A stretch of DNA of 64,000 nt from Cherax quadricarinatus (GCF_038502225.1 NC_091293.1:14628747-14692746); one strand, 5' to 3'; shown: positions 1 to 15,015, counted from the stretch's first letter. The notes: generated by a model not told the origin, from the sequence alone. Numbers and translations: made by a program.

Positions 1-20
1 ACTGCTGCAGATACACTGAC

Positions 21-290
21 AGATACTCTGACATATACTCCAGCAGATACTCTGACTTATACTCCAGCAGATACTCTGACATATACTCCGGCAGATACAC
101 TGACAGATACTGCAGCAGATGCACTGACTGATACTCCAGCAGATACTCTGACAGATACTCCAGCAGATACTCTGACTTATACTCCAGCAGATACTCTGAC
201 ATATACTCCGGCAGATACACTGACAGATACTGCAGCAGATGCACTGACTGATACTCCAGCAGATACTCTGACAGATACTCCAGCAGATAC
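21..290. repeat. 120-bp higher-order repeat inside the satellite
   Basis: Bases 61-170 recur as 181-290. The shared variants are TCTGACTTAT, ATATACTCCGG, TGCAGCAGATGC and ACTGACTGAT. The period is 120 bp (five 24-bp units), seen about twice; the part before 61 matches less exactly. This marks unequal exchange or replication slippage of a five-unit block. Confidence 0.85.
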
Positions 291-3200
291 ACTGACAGAT
301 ACTCCAGCAGATACACTGACAGATACTCCAGCAGATACACTGACAGATACTCCAGCAGATACACTGACAGATACTCCAGCAGATACACTGACAGATACTC
401 CAGCAGATACACTGACAGATACTCCAACAGATACACTGACAGATGCTCCAGCAGATACACTGACAGATACTCCAGCAGATACACTGACAGATACTCCAGC
501 AGATACACTGACAAATACTCCAGCAGATAAAATGACAGATACTCAGCAGCAGATACTCCACTGACAGATACTCTGACAGCAGATACACTGACAGATACTC
601 CAGCAGATACACTGACAGATACTCCAGCAGATACACTGACAGATACTCAGATACAGCAGATATACTCCAGCAGATACACTGACAGATACTCCAGCACTGA
701 CAGATACTCCAGCAGATACACTGACAGATACTCCAGCAGATACACGGACAGATACTCCAGCAGATACAGCAGAGACACTGACAGATACTGCAGCAGATAC
801 ACTGACAGATACTCCAGCAGAGACACTGACAGATACTCCAGCAGATACACTGACAGATACTCCAGCAGATACACTGACAGATACTCCAGCAGATACACTG
901 ACAGATACTCCAGCAGATACACTGACAGATACTCCAGCAGATACACTGACAGATACTCCAGCAGATACACTGACAGATACTCCAGCAGATACACTGACAG
1001 ATACTCCAGCAGATACACTGACAGATACTCCAGCAGATACACTGACAGATACTCCAGCAGATACACTGACAGATACTCCAGCAGATACACTGACAGATAC
1101 TCCAGCAGATACACTGACAGATACTCCAGCAGATACACTGACAGATACTCCAGCAGATACACTGACAGATACTCCAGCAGATACACTGGCAGATACTCCA
1201 GCAGATACACTGACAGATACTCCAGCAGATACACTGACAGATACTCCAGCAGATACACTGACAGATACTCCAGCAGATACACTGGCAGATACTCCAGCAG
1301 ATACACTGACAGATACTCCAGCAGATACACTGACAGATACTCCAGGAGATACACTGACAGATACTCCAGCAGATACACTGACAGATACTCCAGCAGATAC
1401 ACTGACAGATACTCCAGCAGATACACTGACAGATACTCCAGCAGATACACTGACAGATACTCCAGCAGATACACTGACAGATACTCCAGCAGATACACTG
1501 ACAGATACTCCAGCAGATACACTGACAGATACTCCAGCAGATACACTGACAGATACTCCAGCAGATACACTGACAGATACTCCAGCAGATACACTGACAG
1601 ATACTCCAGCAGATACACTGACAGATACTCCAGCAGATACACTGACAGATACTCCAGCAGATACACTGACAGATACTCCAGCAGATACACTGACAGATAC
1701 TCCAGCAGATACACTGACAGATACTCCAGCAGATACACTGACAGATACTCCAGCAGATACACTGACAGATACTCCAGCAGATACACTGACAGATACTCCA
1801 GCAGATACTCTGACAGATACTCCAGCAGATACACTGACAGATACTCCAGCAGATACACTGACATATTCTCCAGCAGATACACTGACAGATACTCCAGCAG
1901 ATACTCTGACAGATACTCCAGCAGATACACTGACAGATACTCCAGCAGATACAGATACTGACAGATACTCCAGCAGATACACTGACAGATACTCCAGCAG
2001 ATACCAGCAGATACACTGACAGATACTCCAGCAGATACACTGACAGATACTCCAGCAGATACACTGACAGATACTCCAGCAGATACACTGACAGATACTC
2101 CAGCAGATACACTGACAGATACTCCAGCAGATACACTGACAGATACTCCAGCAGATACACTGACAGATACTCCAGCAGATACACTGACAGATACTCCAGC
2201 AGATACACTGACAGATACTCCAGCAGATACACTGACAGATACTCCAGCAGATACACTGACAGATACTCCAGCAGATACACTGACAGATACTCCAGCAGAT
2301 ACACTGACAGATACTCCAGCAGATACACTGACAGATACTCCAGCAGATACACTGACAGATACTCCAGCAGATACACTGACAGATACTCCAGCAGATACAC
2401 TGACAGATACTCCAGCAGATACACTGACAGATACTCCAGCAGATACACTGACAGATACTCCAGCAGATACACTGACAGATACTCCAGCAGAGACACTGAC
2501 AGATACTCCAGCAGATACACTGACAGATACTCCAGCAGATACACTGACTGATACTCCAGCAGATACACTGACAGATACTCCAGCAGATACACTGACAGAT
2601 ACTCCCCCGAGAGACACTGACAGATACTGCAGCAGATACACTGACAGATACTCCAGCAGATACACTGACAGATACTCCAGCAGATACACTGACAGATACT
2701 CCAGCAGATACACTGACAGATACTCCAGCAGATACACTGACAGATACTCCAGCAGATACACTGACAGATACTCCAGCAGATACACTGACAGATACTCCAG
2801 CAGATACACTGACAGATACTCCAGCAGATACACTGACAGATACTCTAGCAGATACACTGATAGATACTCTAGCAGACACGTTGACGGATACTCCAGCAGA
2901 TACACTGACATATAATCCAGCAGACACACTGACAGATACTCCAGCAGATACACTGACAGATACTCCAGCAGATACACTGACAGATACTCCAGCAGATACA
3001 CTGACAGATACTCCAGCAGATACACTGACAGATACTCCAGCAGATACACTGACAGATACTCCAGCAGATACACTGACAGATACTCCAGCAGATACACTGA
3101 CAGATACTCCAGCAGATACACTGACAGATATAGCTACACAGCAGATATACACTGACAGATACTCCAGCAGATACACTGACAGATACTCCAGCAGATACAC

Positions 3201-6200
3201 TGACAGATACTCCAGCAGATACACTGACAGATACTCCAGCAGATACACTGACAGATACTCCAGCAGATACACTGACAGATACTCCAGCAGATACACTGAC
3301 TGATACTCCAGCAGATACACTGACAGATACTCCAACAGATACAGTGACAGATACTCCAGCAGATACACTGACAGATACTCCAGCAGATACACTGACAGAT
3401 ACTCCAGCACATACACTGACAGATACTCCAGCAGATACACTGACAGATACTTCAGCAGATACACTGACAGATACTCCAGCAGATACACTGACAGATACTC
3501 CAGCAGATTCACTGGCAGATACTGCAGCAGATATACAGATCCAGCAGATACGCTGACAGATACTCCAGCAGATACACTGATAGATACTCCAGCAGATACG
3601 TTGACGGATACTCCAGCAGATACACTGACAGATACTCCAGCAGATACACTGAAAGATACTCCAGCAGATAAACTAACAGATACACTGACAGATACTCTAG
3701 CAGATACACTGACAGATACTCCAGCAGATACGTTGACAGATACTCCAGCAGATACACTGACAGATACTCCAGCAGATACACTGACAGATACTCCAGCAGA
3801 TACACTGACAGATACTCCAGCAGATACACTGACAGATACTCCAGCAGATACACTGACAGATACTCCAGCAGATACACTGACAGATACTACAGCAGATATG
3901 TTGACAGATACTCCAGCAGATACACTGACAGATACTCCAGCAGATACACTGACAGATACTCCAGCAGATACACTGACAGATACTCCAGCAGATACACTGA
4001 CAGATACTCCAGCAGATACACTGACAGATACTCCAGCAGATACACTGACAGATACTCCAGCAGATACACTGACAGATACTCCAGCAGATACACTGACAGA
4101 TACTCCAGCAGATACACTGACAGATACTCCAGCAGATACACTGACAGATACTCCAGCAGATACACTGACAGATACTCCAGCAGATACACTGACAGATACT
4201 CCAGCAGATACACTGACAGATACTCCAGCAGATACACTGACAGATACTCCAGCAGATACACTGACAGATACTCCAGCAGATATACTGACAGATATCCCAG
4301 CAGATACACTGACAGATACTCCAGCAGATACACTGACAGATACTCCAGCAGATACACTGACAGATACTCCAGCAGATACACTGACAGATACTCCAGCAGA
4401 TACACTGACAGATACTCCAGCAGATACACTGACAGATACTCCAGCAGATACACTGACAGATACTCCAGCAGATAAACTGACAGATACTCCAGCAGATACA
4501 CTGACAGATACTCCAGCAGATACACTGACAGATACTCCAGCAGATACACTGACAGATACTCCAGCAGATACACTGACAGATACTCCAGCAGATACACTGA
4601 CAGATACTCCAGCAGATACACTGACAGATACTCCAGCAGATACACTGGCAGATACTCCAGCAGATACACTGACAGATACTCCAGCAGATACACTGACAGA
4701 TACTGCAGCAGATACACTGACAGATACTCCAGCAGATACACTGACAGATACTCCAACAGATACACTGACAGATACTCCAGCAGATACACTGACAGATACT
4801 CCAGCAGATACACTGACAGATACTCAAGCAGATACACTGACAGATACTCCAGGAGATACACTGACGGATACTCCTGCAGATACACTGACAGATACTCCAG
4901 CAGATACACTGACAGATACTCCAGCAGATACACTGACAGATACTCCAGCAGATACACTGACAGATACTCCAGCAGATACACTGACAGATACTCCAGCAGA
5001 TACACTGACAGATACTCCAGCAGATACACTGACAGATACTCCAGCAGATACACTGACAGATACTCCAGCAGATACACTGACAGATACTCCAGCAGATACA
5101 CTGACAGATACTCCAGCAGATACACTGACAGATACTCCAGCAGATACACTGACAGATACTCCAGCAGATACACTGACAGATACTCCAGCAGATACGTTGA
5201 CAGATACTCCAGCAGATACACTGACAGATACTCCAGCAGATACGTTGACAGATACTCCAGCAGATACACTGACAGATACTCCAGCAGATACACTGACAGA
5301 TACTCCAGCAGATACACTGACAGATACTCCAGCAGATACACTGACAGATACTCCAGCAGATACACTGACAGATACTCCAGCAGATACACTGACAGATACT
5401 CCAGCAGATACACTGACAGATACTCCAGCAGATACACTGACAGATACTCCAGCAGATACACTGACAGATACTCCAGCAGATACACTGACAGATACTCCAG
5501 CAGATACACTGACAGATACTCAGATACACTGAGCAGATACACTGACAGATACTCCAGCAGATACACTGACAGATACTCCAGCAGATATACTGACAGATAT
5601 CCCAGCAGATACACTGACAGATACTCCAGCAGATACACTGACAGATACTCCAGCAGATACGTTGACAGATACTCTAGCAGATACACTGACAGATACTCCA
5701 GCAGATACACTGAGAGATACTCCAGCAGATATACTGACAGATATCGCAGCAGATACACTGACAGATACTCCAGCAGATACTACAGCAGATACACTGACAG
5801 ATACTCCAGCAAGTACACTGACAGCAGATACTCCAGCAGATACACTGACAGATACTCCAGCAGATACGTTGACAGATACTCCAGCAGATACACTGACAGA
5901 TACTCCAGCAGATACACTGACAGATACTCCAGCAGATACACTGACAGATACTCCAGCAGATACACTGACAGATACTCCAGCAGATACACTGACAGATACT
6001 CCAGCAGATACACTGACAGATACTCCAGCAGATACACTGACAGATACTCCAGCAGATACACTGACAGATACTCCAGCAGATACACTGACAGATACTCCAG
6101 CAGATACACTGACAGATACTCCAGCAGATACACTGACAGATACTCCAGCAGATACACTGACAGATACTCCAGCAGATACACTGACAGATACTCCAGCAGA

Positions 6201-9200
6201 TACACTGACAGATACTCCAGCAGATACACTGACAGATACTCCAGCAGATACACTAACAGATACTCCAGCAGATACACTGACAGATACTCCAGCAGATACA
6301 CTGACAGATACTCCAGCAGATACACTGACAGATACTCCAGCAGATACACTGACAGATACTCCAGCAGATACACTGACAGATACTCCAGCAGATACACTGA
6401 CAGATACTCCAGCAGATACACTGACAGATACTCCAGCAGATACACTGACAGATACTCCAGCAGATACACTGACAGATACTCCAGCAGATACACTGACAGA
6501 TACTCCAGCAGATACACTGACAGATACTCCAGCAGATACACTGACAGATACTCCAGCAGATACACTGACAGATACTCCAGCAGATACACTGACAGATACT
6601 CCAGCAGATACACTGACAGATACTCCAGCAGATACACTGACAGATACTCCAGCAGATACACTGACAGATACTCCAGCAGATACACTGACAGATACTCCAG
6701 CAGATACACTGACAGATACTCCAGCAGATACACTGACAGATACTAAAGCAGATACACTGACAGATACTCCAGCAGATACACTGACAGATACTCCAGCAGA
6801 TACACTGACAGATACTCCAGCAGATACACTGACAGATACTCCAGCAGATACACTGACAGATACTCCAGCAGATACACTGACAGATACTCCAGCAGATACA
6901 CTGACAGATACTCCAGCAGATACACTGACAGATACTCCAGCAGATACACTGACAGATACTCCAGCAGATACACTGACAGATACTCCAGCAGATACACTGA
7001 CAGATACTCCAGCATATACACTGACAGATACTCCAGCAGATACACTGACAGATACTCCAGCAGATACACTGACAGATACTCCAGCAGATACACTGACAGA
7101 TACTCCAGCAGATACACTGACAGATACTCCAGCAGATACACTGACAGATACTCCAGCAGATACACTGACAGATACTCTAGCAGATACACTGACAGATACT
7201 CCAGCAGATACGTTGACAGATACTCCAGCAGATACACTGACAGATACTCCAGCAGATACACTGAAAGATACTCCAGCAGATAAACTGACAAATACTCCAG
7301 CAGATACACTGACAGATACTCCAGCAGATACACTGACAGATACGCCATCAGATACACTGACAGATACTCCAGCAGATACACTGACAGATACTCCAGCAGA
7401 TACACTGACAGATACTCCAGCAGATACACTGACAGATACAGCTACTCCAGCAGATACAACGACAGATACTCCAGCAGATACACTGACAGATACTCCAGCA
7501 GATACACTGACAGATACTCCAGCAGATACACTGACAGATACTCCAGCAGATACACTGACAGATACTCCAGCAGATACACTGACAGATACTCCAGCAGATA
7601 CACTGACAGATACTCCAGCAGATACACTGACAGATACTCCAGCAGATACACTGACAGATACTCCAGCAGATACACTGACAGATACTCCAGCAGATACACT
7701 GACAGATACTCCAGCAGATACACTGACAGATACTCCAGCAGATACACTGACAGATACTCCAGCAGATACACTGACAGATACTCCAGCAGATACACTGACA
7801 GATACTCCAGCAGATACACTGACAGATACTCCAGCAGATACACTGACAGATACTCCAGCAGATACACTGACAGATACTCCAGCAGATACACTGACAGATA
7901 CTCCAGCAGATACACTGACAGATACTCCAGCAGATACACTGACAGATACTCCAGCAGATACACTGACAGATACTCCAGCAGATACACTGACAGATACTCC
8001 AGCAGATACACTGACAGATACTCCAGCAGATACACTGACAGATACTCCAGCAGATATACTGACAGATATCCCAGCAGATACACTGACAGATACTCCAGGA
8101 GATACACTGACAGATACTCCAGCAGATACACTGACAGATACTCCAGCAGATACGTTGACAGATACTCCAGCAGATACACTGACAGATACTCCAGCAGATA
8201 CACTGACAGATACTCCAGCAGATACACTGACAGATACTCCAGCAGATACACTGACAGATACTCCAGCAGATACACTGACAGATACTCCAGCAGATACACT
8301 GACAGATACTCCAGCAGATACACTGACAGATACTCCAGCAGATACACTGACAGATACTCCTGACAGATACTGACTGAGATACTCCAGCAGATACACTGAC
8401 AGATACTCCAGCAGATACACTGACAGATACTCCAGCAGATACACTGACAGATACTCCAGCAGATACACTGACAGATACTCCAGCAGATACACTGACAGAT
8501 ACTCCAGCAGATACACTGACTGATACTCCAGCAGATACACTGACAGATACTCCAGCAGATACACTGACTGATACTCCAGCAGATACACTGACAGATACTC
8601 CAGCAGATACATTGACAGATACTCCAGCAGATACACTGACATACTCCAGCAGATACACTGACAGATACTGCAGCAGATACACTGACTGATACTCCAGCAG
8701 ATACACTGACTGATACTCCAGCAGATACACTGACAGATACTCCAGCAGATACACTGACAGATACTCCAGCAGATACACTGACAGATACTCCAGCAGATAC
8801 ACTGACTGATACTCCAGCAGATACACTGACAGATACTCCAGCAGATACACTGACAGATACTCCAGCAGATACACTGACAGATACTCCAGCAGATACACTG
8901 ACAGATACTCCAGCAGATACACTGACAGATACTCCAGCAGATACACTGACAGATACTCCAGCAGATACACTGACAGATACTCCAGCAGATACACTGACAG
9001 ATACTCCAGCAGATACACTGACAGATACTCCAGCAGATACACTGACAGATACTCCAGCAGATACACTGACAGATACTCCAGCAGATACACTGACAGATAC
9101 TCCAGCAGATACACTGACAGATACTCCAGCAGATACACTGACAGATACTCCAGCAGATACACTGACAGATACTCCAGCAGATACACTGACAGATACTCCA

Positions 9201-11210
9201 GCAGATACACTGACAGATACTCCAGCAGATACACTGACAGATACTCCAGCAGATACACTGACAGATACTCCAGCAGATACACTGACAGATACTCCAGCAG
9301 ATACACTGACAGATACTCCAGCAGATACACTGACAGATACTCCAGCAGATACACTGACAGATACTCCAGCAGATACACTGACAGATACTCCAGCAGATAC
9401 ACTGACAGATACTCCAGCAGATACACTGACAGCTACTCCAGCAGATACACTGATAGATATTCCAGCAGATTCACTGACAGATACTCCAGCAGATACACTG
9501 ACAGATACTCCAGCAGATACACTGACAGATACTCCAGCAGATACACTGACAGATACTCCAGCAGATACACTGACAGATACTCCAGCAGATACACTGACAG
9601 ATACTCCAGCAGATACACTGACAGATACTCCAGCAGATACACTGACAGATACTCCAGCAGATACACTGACAGATACTCCAGCAGATACACTGACAGATAC
9701 TCCAGCAGATACACTGACAGATACTCCAGCAGATACACTGACAGATACTCCAGCAGATACACTGACAGATACTCACGCAGATACACTGAGATACTAGCAG
9801 ATACGCTGACAGATACTCCAGCAGATACACTGACAGATACTCCAGCAGATACACTGACAGATACTCCAGCAGATACACTGACAGATACTCCAGCAGATAC
9901 ACTGACTGATACTCCAGCAGATACACTGACAGATACTCCAGCAGATACACTGACAGATACTCCAGCAGATACACTGACAGATACTCCAGCAGATACACTG
10001 ACAGATACTCCAGCAGATACACTGACAGATACTCCAGCAGATACACTGACAGATACTCCAGCAGATACACTGACAGATACTCCAGCAGATACACTGACAG
10101 ATACTCCAGCAGATACACTGACAGATACTCCAGCAGATACACTGACAGATACTCCAGCAGATACACTGACAGATACTCCAGCAGATACACTGACAGATAC
10201 TCCAGCAGATACACTGACAGATACTCCAGCAGATACACTGACAGATACTCCAGCAGATACACTGACAGATACTCCAGCAGATACACTGACATACTCCAGC
10301 AGATACACTGACAGATACTGCAGCAGATACACTGACTGATACTCCAGCAGATACACTGACTGATACTCCAGCAGATACACTTACAGATACTCCAGCAGAT
10401 ACACTGACAGATACTGCAGCAGATACACTGACAGATACTCCAGCAGATACACTGACAGATACTCCAGCAGATACTCCAGCAGATACACTGACAGATATCA
10501 TCGCAGATACACTGACAGATACTCCAGCAGATACACTGACAGATACTCCAGCAGATACACTGACAGATACTCCAGCAGATACACTGACAGATACTCCAGC
10601 AGATACACTGACAGATACTCCAGCAGATACACTGACAGATACTCCAGCAGATACACTGACAGATACTCCAGCAGATACACTGACAGATACTCCAGCAGAT
10701 ACACTGACAGATACTCCAGCAGATACACTGACAGATACTCCAGCAGATACACTGACAGATACTCCAGCAGATACACTGACAGATACTCCAGCAGATACAC
10801 TGACAGATACTCCAGCAGATACACTGACAGATGATCCAGCAGATACACTGACAGATGCTCCAGCAGATACACTGACAGATTCTCCAGCAGATACACTGAC
10901 AGATACTCCAGCAGAAACACTGACATATAATCCATCAGACACACTGACAGATACTCCAGCAGATACACTGACAGATACTCCAGCAGATACGCTGACAGAT
11001 ACTCTAGCAGATACACTGACAGATACTCCAGCAGATACACTGACAGATACTCCAGCAGATACACTGACAGATTCTCCAGCAGATACACTGACAGATACTC
11101 CAGCAGATACACTGACAGATACTCCAGCAGATACACTGACAGATACTCCAGCAGATACACTGACAGATACTCCAGCAGATACACTGACAGATACTCCAGC
11201 AGATACACTG

Positions 11211-12180
11211 ACAGTTACTCCAGCAGATACACTGACAGATACTCCAGCAGATACACTGACAGATACTCCAGCAGATACACTGACAGATACTCCAGCAGAT
11301 ACACTGACAGATACTCCAGCAGATACACTGACAGATACTCCAGCAGATACACTGACAGTTACTCCAGCAGATACACTGACAGATACTCCAGCAGATACAC
11401 TGACAGATACTCCAGCAGATACACTGACAGATACTCCAGCAGATACACTGACAGATACTCCAGCAGATACACTGACAGATACTCCAGCAGATACACTGAC
11501 AGATACTCCAGCAGATACACTGACAGATACTCCAGCAGATACACTGACAGTTACTCCAGCAGATACACTGACAGTTACTCCAGCAGATACACTGACAGAT
11601 ACTCCAGCAGATACACTGACAGTTACTCCAGCAGATACACTGACAGATACTCCAGCAGATACACTGACAGATACTCCAGCAGATACACTGACAGATACTC
11701 CAGCAGATACACTGACAGATACTCCAGCAGATACACTGACAGATACTCCAGCAGATACACTGACAGATACTCCAGCAGATACACTGACAGATACTCCAGC
11801 AGATACACTGACAGATACTCCAGCAGATACACTGACAGATACTCCAGCAGATACACTGACAGATACTCCAGCAGATACACTGACAGATACTCCAGCAGAT
11901 ACACTGACAGATACTCCAGCAGATACACTGACAGATACTCCAGCAGATACACTGACAGATACTCCAGCAGATACACTGACAGATACTCCAGCAGATACAC
12001 TGACAGATACTCCAGCAGATACACTGACAGATACTCCAGCAGATACACTGACAGATACTCCAGCAGATACACTGACAGATACTCCAGCAGATACACTGAC
12101 AGATACTCCAGCAGATACACTGACAGATACTCCAGCAGATACACTGACAGATACTCCAGCAGATACACTGACAGTTACTC
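11211..12180. repeat. Satellite block carrying the ACAGTTACTC variant
   Basis: The GAT to GTT variant begins at 11211, 11355, 11547, 11571, 11619 and 12171. The spacings 144, 192, 24, 48 and 552 are all multiples of 24, so this stretch has no net phase shift. I did not see the variant elsewhere in the array, so it appears to have spread locally. Confidence 0.8.
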
Positions 12181-12280
12181 CAGCAGATACACTGACAGAT
12201 ACTCCAGCAGATACACTGACAGATACTCCAGCAGATACACTGACAGATACTCCAGCAGATACACTGACAGATACTCCAGC

Positions 12281-12520
12281 AGATACTCTGACATATACTC
12301 CAGCAGATACACTGACATATTCTCCAGCAGATACACTGACAGATACTCCAGCAGATACACTGACAGATACTCCAGCAGATACACTGACAGATACTCCAGC
12401 AGATACACTGACAGATACTCCAGCAGATACACTGACAGATACTCCAGCAGATACACTGACAGATACTCCAGCAGATACTCTGACATATACTCCAGCAGAT
12501 ACACTGACATATTCTCCAGC
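12281..12520. repeat. 192-bp higher-order duplication near the array end
   Basis: A block with AGATACTCTGACATATACTC followed by ACTGACATATTCTCC starts at 12281 and again at 12473, exactly 192 bp (eight units) apart. It is a second higher-order period, different from the 120-bp one at the left end. Confidence 0.8.
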
Positions 12521-12831
12521 AGATACACTGACAGATACTCCAGCAGATACACTGACAGATACTCCAGCAGATACACTGACAGATACTCCAGCAGATACAC
12601 TGACAGATACTCCAGCAGATACACTGACAGATACTCCAGCAGATACACTGACAGATACTGCAGCAGATACACTGACAGATACTCCAGCAGATACACTGAC
12701 AGATACTCCAGCAGATACACTGACAGATACTCCAGCAGATACACTGACAGATACTCCAGCAGATACACTGACAGATACTCCAGCAGATACACTGACAGAT
12801 ACTCCAGCAGATACACTGACAGATACTCATG

Positions 12832-13454
12832 ATAATTACTATTAGTAATCATCCTGGTTTTCTTCTCATGAATTAAGGAACCTGTTATTTATTTTTTTCC
12901 TAATTTGTGAATTCATTCTGATTTTTTTTATTTATTATTTCCCATTTTCTTCTCTGATTCTGTAATTTAGTTTTCAACATTAATTCCTTGCATTTCGCTT
13001 TCGTCTATAAGTTTGTCACGAACTTAATTTTTTTTTTTTTTAATTTGCTCATATCAACAAGTTTTTCGCTAAGAGTCTTCCTCCTCTTACTACGTTTGTG
13101 AAATTATTCCAAGACTAGTTGAAATCTTGAATATTTTTTTTAATATTATCGGTGTGCAATATCGACAGGTTGATGAATTAGAGACAGGAACAACACCTGG
13201 ATATCTTCAACTTGAAGATATGGCTTTATCAGGGTAATACAGAGTTTAACAAGTGGAGACAGTAGAAGAGGTAATAAGTCTCTCAGCCTTGAAGATGTTG
13301 AAACTGGAGACAGTAGAAGACGGAGTGATCAGTGAAGTGAATCAGAATCTTCTTCCAAAACACTTTTTTAGCCTATGTTTTAAACATGAAAAAGTTTTTT
13401 AATGTATATTTTCGTTTGTGTTGTTGATTTCATTGAATGTTTTGTGTATATTTG
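12832..13454. other. AT-rich spacer with part of a possible dispersed repeat
   Basis: I see no coding signal here. T-rich tracts dominate 12880-13140. Between 13150 and 13370 the text GGAGACAGTAGAAG occurs twice (13255 and 13306), next to GTAATAAGTCTCTCAGCC. This resembles the 52430-52680 region (GGAGACGGTAGAA, ATCAGTCCCTTAGCTC), so both may be copies of one old dispersed repeat. Confidence 0.5.
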
Positions 13455-13675
13455 CCCTTTACAATAGTGTGTGTGTACTCACCTAACTATGGTAGCAGGG
13501 GTCGAGTCAGACCTTGTGGCCTCGCCTTTTCACTGGTCGCTACTAGGTCCTCTTTCTCCCTGCTCCATGAGCTTTATCAAACCTCATCTTAAAACTATGT
13601 ATGGATCCTGCCTCCACTACGTCACTTTCCAGACTATTTCACCTCCTGATAACTCAATGACTGAAGAAATACTTC

Positions 13676-13876
13676 CTAACATCTCTTTGACTCATCCGAG
13701 TCTTCAACTTCCAATTGTGACCCCTTTGTTTCTGTGTCCCATCTCTGGAACATCCTGTCTTTGTCCTCCTTGTCATTTCCTCGCAGTATTTTAAATGTCG
13801 TTATCATGTCTTCCGTAACCCTCCTGTCCTCCAGTGTCGTCAGGCCGATTTCCCTTAACCTTTCTTCGTAGGACAT
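13676..13876 (-). pseudogene. LINE RT C-terminal fragment
   Basis: The 66 codons include MSYEERLREIGLTTLEDRR, followed by a DMITTFKIL segment and a run of charged residues. This is the region after the thumb that is conserved in CR1/L2-type RTs and is found here in CR1-A as well (YEDRLKALNL, RRRIRGDMIEVYK). No complete gene remains, because the palm region lies in another interrupted segment at 14204-14491. It belongs to LINE copy 1. Confidence 0.8.
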
Positions 13877-14203
13877 TTCCCTTAGCTCAGGGACTAGTCT
13901 TGTTGCAAACCTTTCCTCTTTCTCTTATTACTTGACCTACTTGATAAGGCGTGGGTTCGAAACTGGTGCTGCATACTCCAATATGGGCCTGACTTACACG
14001 GTGTACAAAGTCTTGAGCGATCCCTTACTGAGGTGTAGGAACACTATTCTTAGGTTTGCCAGGCGCCCATGTGCTGCAACAGTTATCTGACTGAAGTGAG
14101 CCTCAGGAGACGTGCTCGGTATTAAACTCACCCCAAGATCCTTTTCCTTGATTGAGGTTTGCAGCCTTTGGTCACCTAGCCTATACTATGTCTGAGGTCT
14201 TCT

Positions 14204-14491
14204 TTACCCTTCCCCGATCTTCAAGACTTCGCAATTAGTGTTGTTAAATTCCAGGAGCCAGATGCTGGACCAGGCTTGCAGCCTGCCCAGGTCCCTTTGT
14301 AGGCGTACCTGATCCTCATTCGATTTAATTCTCCTCATTAACTTCAGATCAAATGCAAACAGGGACACTTCTGAGTCTGTCCCTTCCATCATGGTATTCA
14401 CATATACCAAAAGCAGTACTGGGCCTAGGACAGACCCCTTTGGAACCCCGTTGGTCACAGACGCCCACTCTGACACCTTGTCACGTACCAT
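14204..14491 (-). pseudogene. LINE RT palm fragment with a damaged catalytic motif
   Basis: The 95 codons contain SEWASVTNGVPKGSVLGPV, the RT block seen as SGVPQGSVLGP in intact LINEs, then LFAFDLKLMRRI where LFADDAKLMRRI is expected. The first of the paired aspartates is replaced by Phe, so this copy cannot be an active polymerase. The frame closes after CEVLKIGEG, and further RT sequence continues at both ends with frame changes. It belongs to LINE copy 1. Confidence 0.85.
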
Positions 14492-15015
14492 GGCTCGTTA
14501 TTACCTCTCGTTAAGGTATTCTCTGATCCATTGAAGTGTCTTTCCTATTTTGAGTGCCTGGTCCTCTAACTTTTGCGCTAATCTTTTGTGACGAACTGTG
14601 TCGAAGGCCTTCTTGCAGTCCAAGAAAATGCAATCTATCCTCCCTCTCTCTCATGTTTTACTTCCATTACCTTGTCATAATACTTCAGTAGCTTTGTAAC
14701 ACAGGGTTTCCCTTCCCAGAAACCGTGCTGGTTTCATTCATAAGCTTGTTCTTTTCCAGGTGCTCCACCACTCTCCCGATAATCTTCTCCATGACTTTGC
14801 ATACTATACAGTGACACTGGTCTGTAGTTTAATGCCTCATGTCTGTCTCCTTTCTTACAAATTAGGACTTCCATACCTCAGGTAGCTGCCCAGTTTCAAT
14901 GGATGTGTTGAAAACTGTTGTTAGTGGCACACACAGCATCTCTGCTCCCTCTCTAAGGACCCATGGAGAGATGTTGTCCGGTCCCATCCCCTTTGAGGTG
15001 ATTGTGCTTCCCTAT

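Larger units (their letters stand above)
1..12831. repeat. 24-bp satellite array, about 535 units
   Basis: The consensus unit is two similar 12-mers, ACTGACAGATAC and TCCAGCAGATAC, which agree at 8 of 12 positions, so the 24-mer looks like a diverged duplication of a 12-mer. The array starts before the window and ends at about 12831, where AT-rich DNA begins. Most units match the consensus or differ by one base. Phase is broken at scattered indels (for example near 1950, 2605, 3130, 5521, 7438, 8358, 9773, 10290 and 10470). On the + strand one frame reads TDTPADTL repeats; on the minus strand all three frames lack stops. These reading frames follow from the unit and are not evidence of a gene. 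Confidence 0.97.
13455..15015 (-). mobile_element. CR1/L2-group LINE, 5'-truncated copy 1
   Basis: On the minus strand this reads as the 3' part of a non-LTR retrotransposon: reverse transcriptase (RT) palm, thumb and C-terminal region, then a 3' end reading GTGAGTACACACAC. The next copy of the same family begins near 15016. Recognition rests on the two translated pieces listed separately and on close similarity to the copies at 15016-16400, 16603-16888 and 62098-64000. The exact clade is inferred. Confidence 0.85.

Noticed and set aside
3601..8373. TDTPADTL repeat protein on the + strand as a real secreted or structural gene
   Set aside because: Variants change amino acids freely, phase is lost at indels, and the array runs on unchanged past both ends of each frame.
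1..12831. CRISPR-like array
   Set aside because: Units are directly adjacent with no unique spacers, and the genome is clearly eukaryotic.
1..12831. Telomeric repeat
   Set aside because: The arthropod telomere motif TTAGG is not the unit; the 24-mer is unrelated.
543..12852. Very long open frames (up to about 1040 codons) in the satellite, on both strands
   Set aside because: They come from a 24-bp unit without stops in those frames, overlap one another in every phase, are broken by non-triplet indels and show no start context or codon constraint.
13471..13794. A 107-codon + strand frame
   Set aside because: Antisense of the LINE copy 1 RT C-terminal region, which reads clearly on the minus strand.
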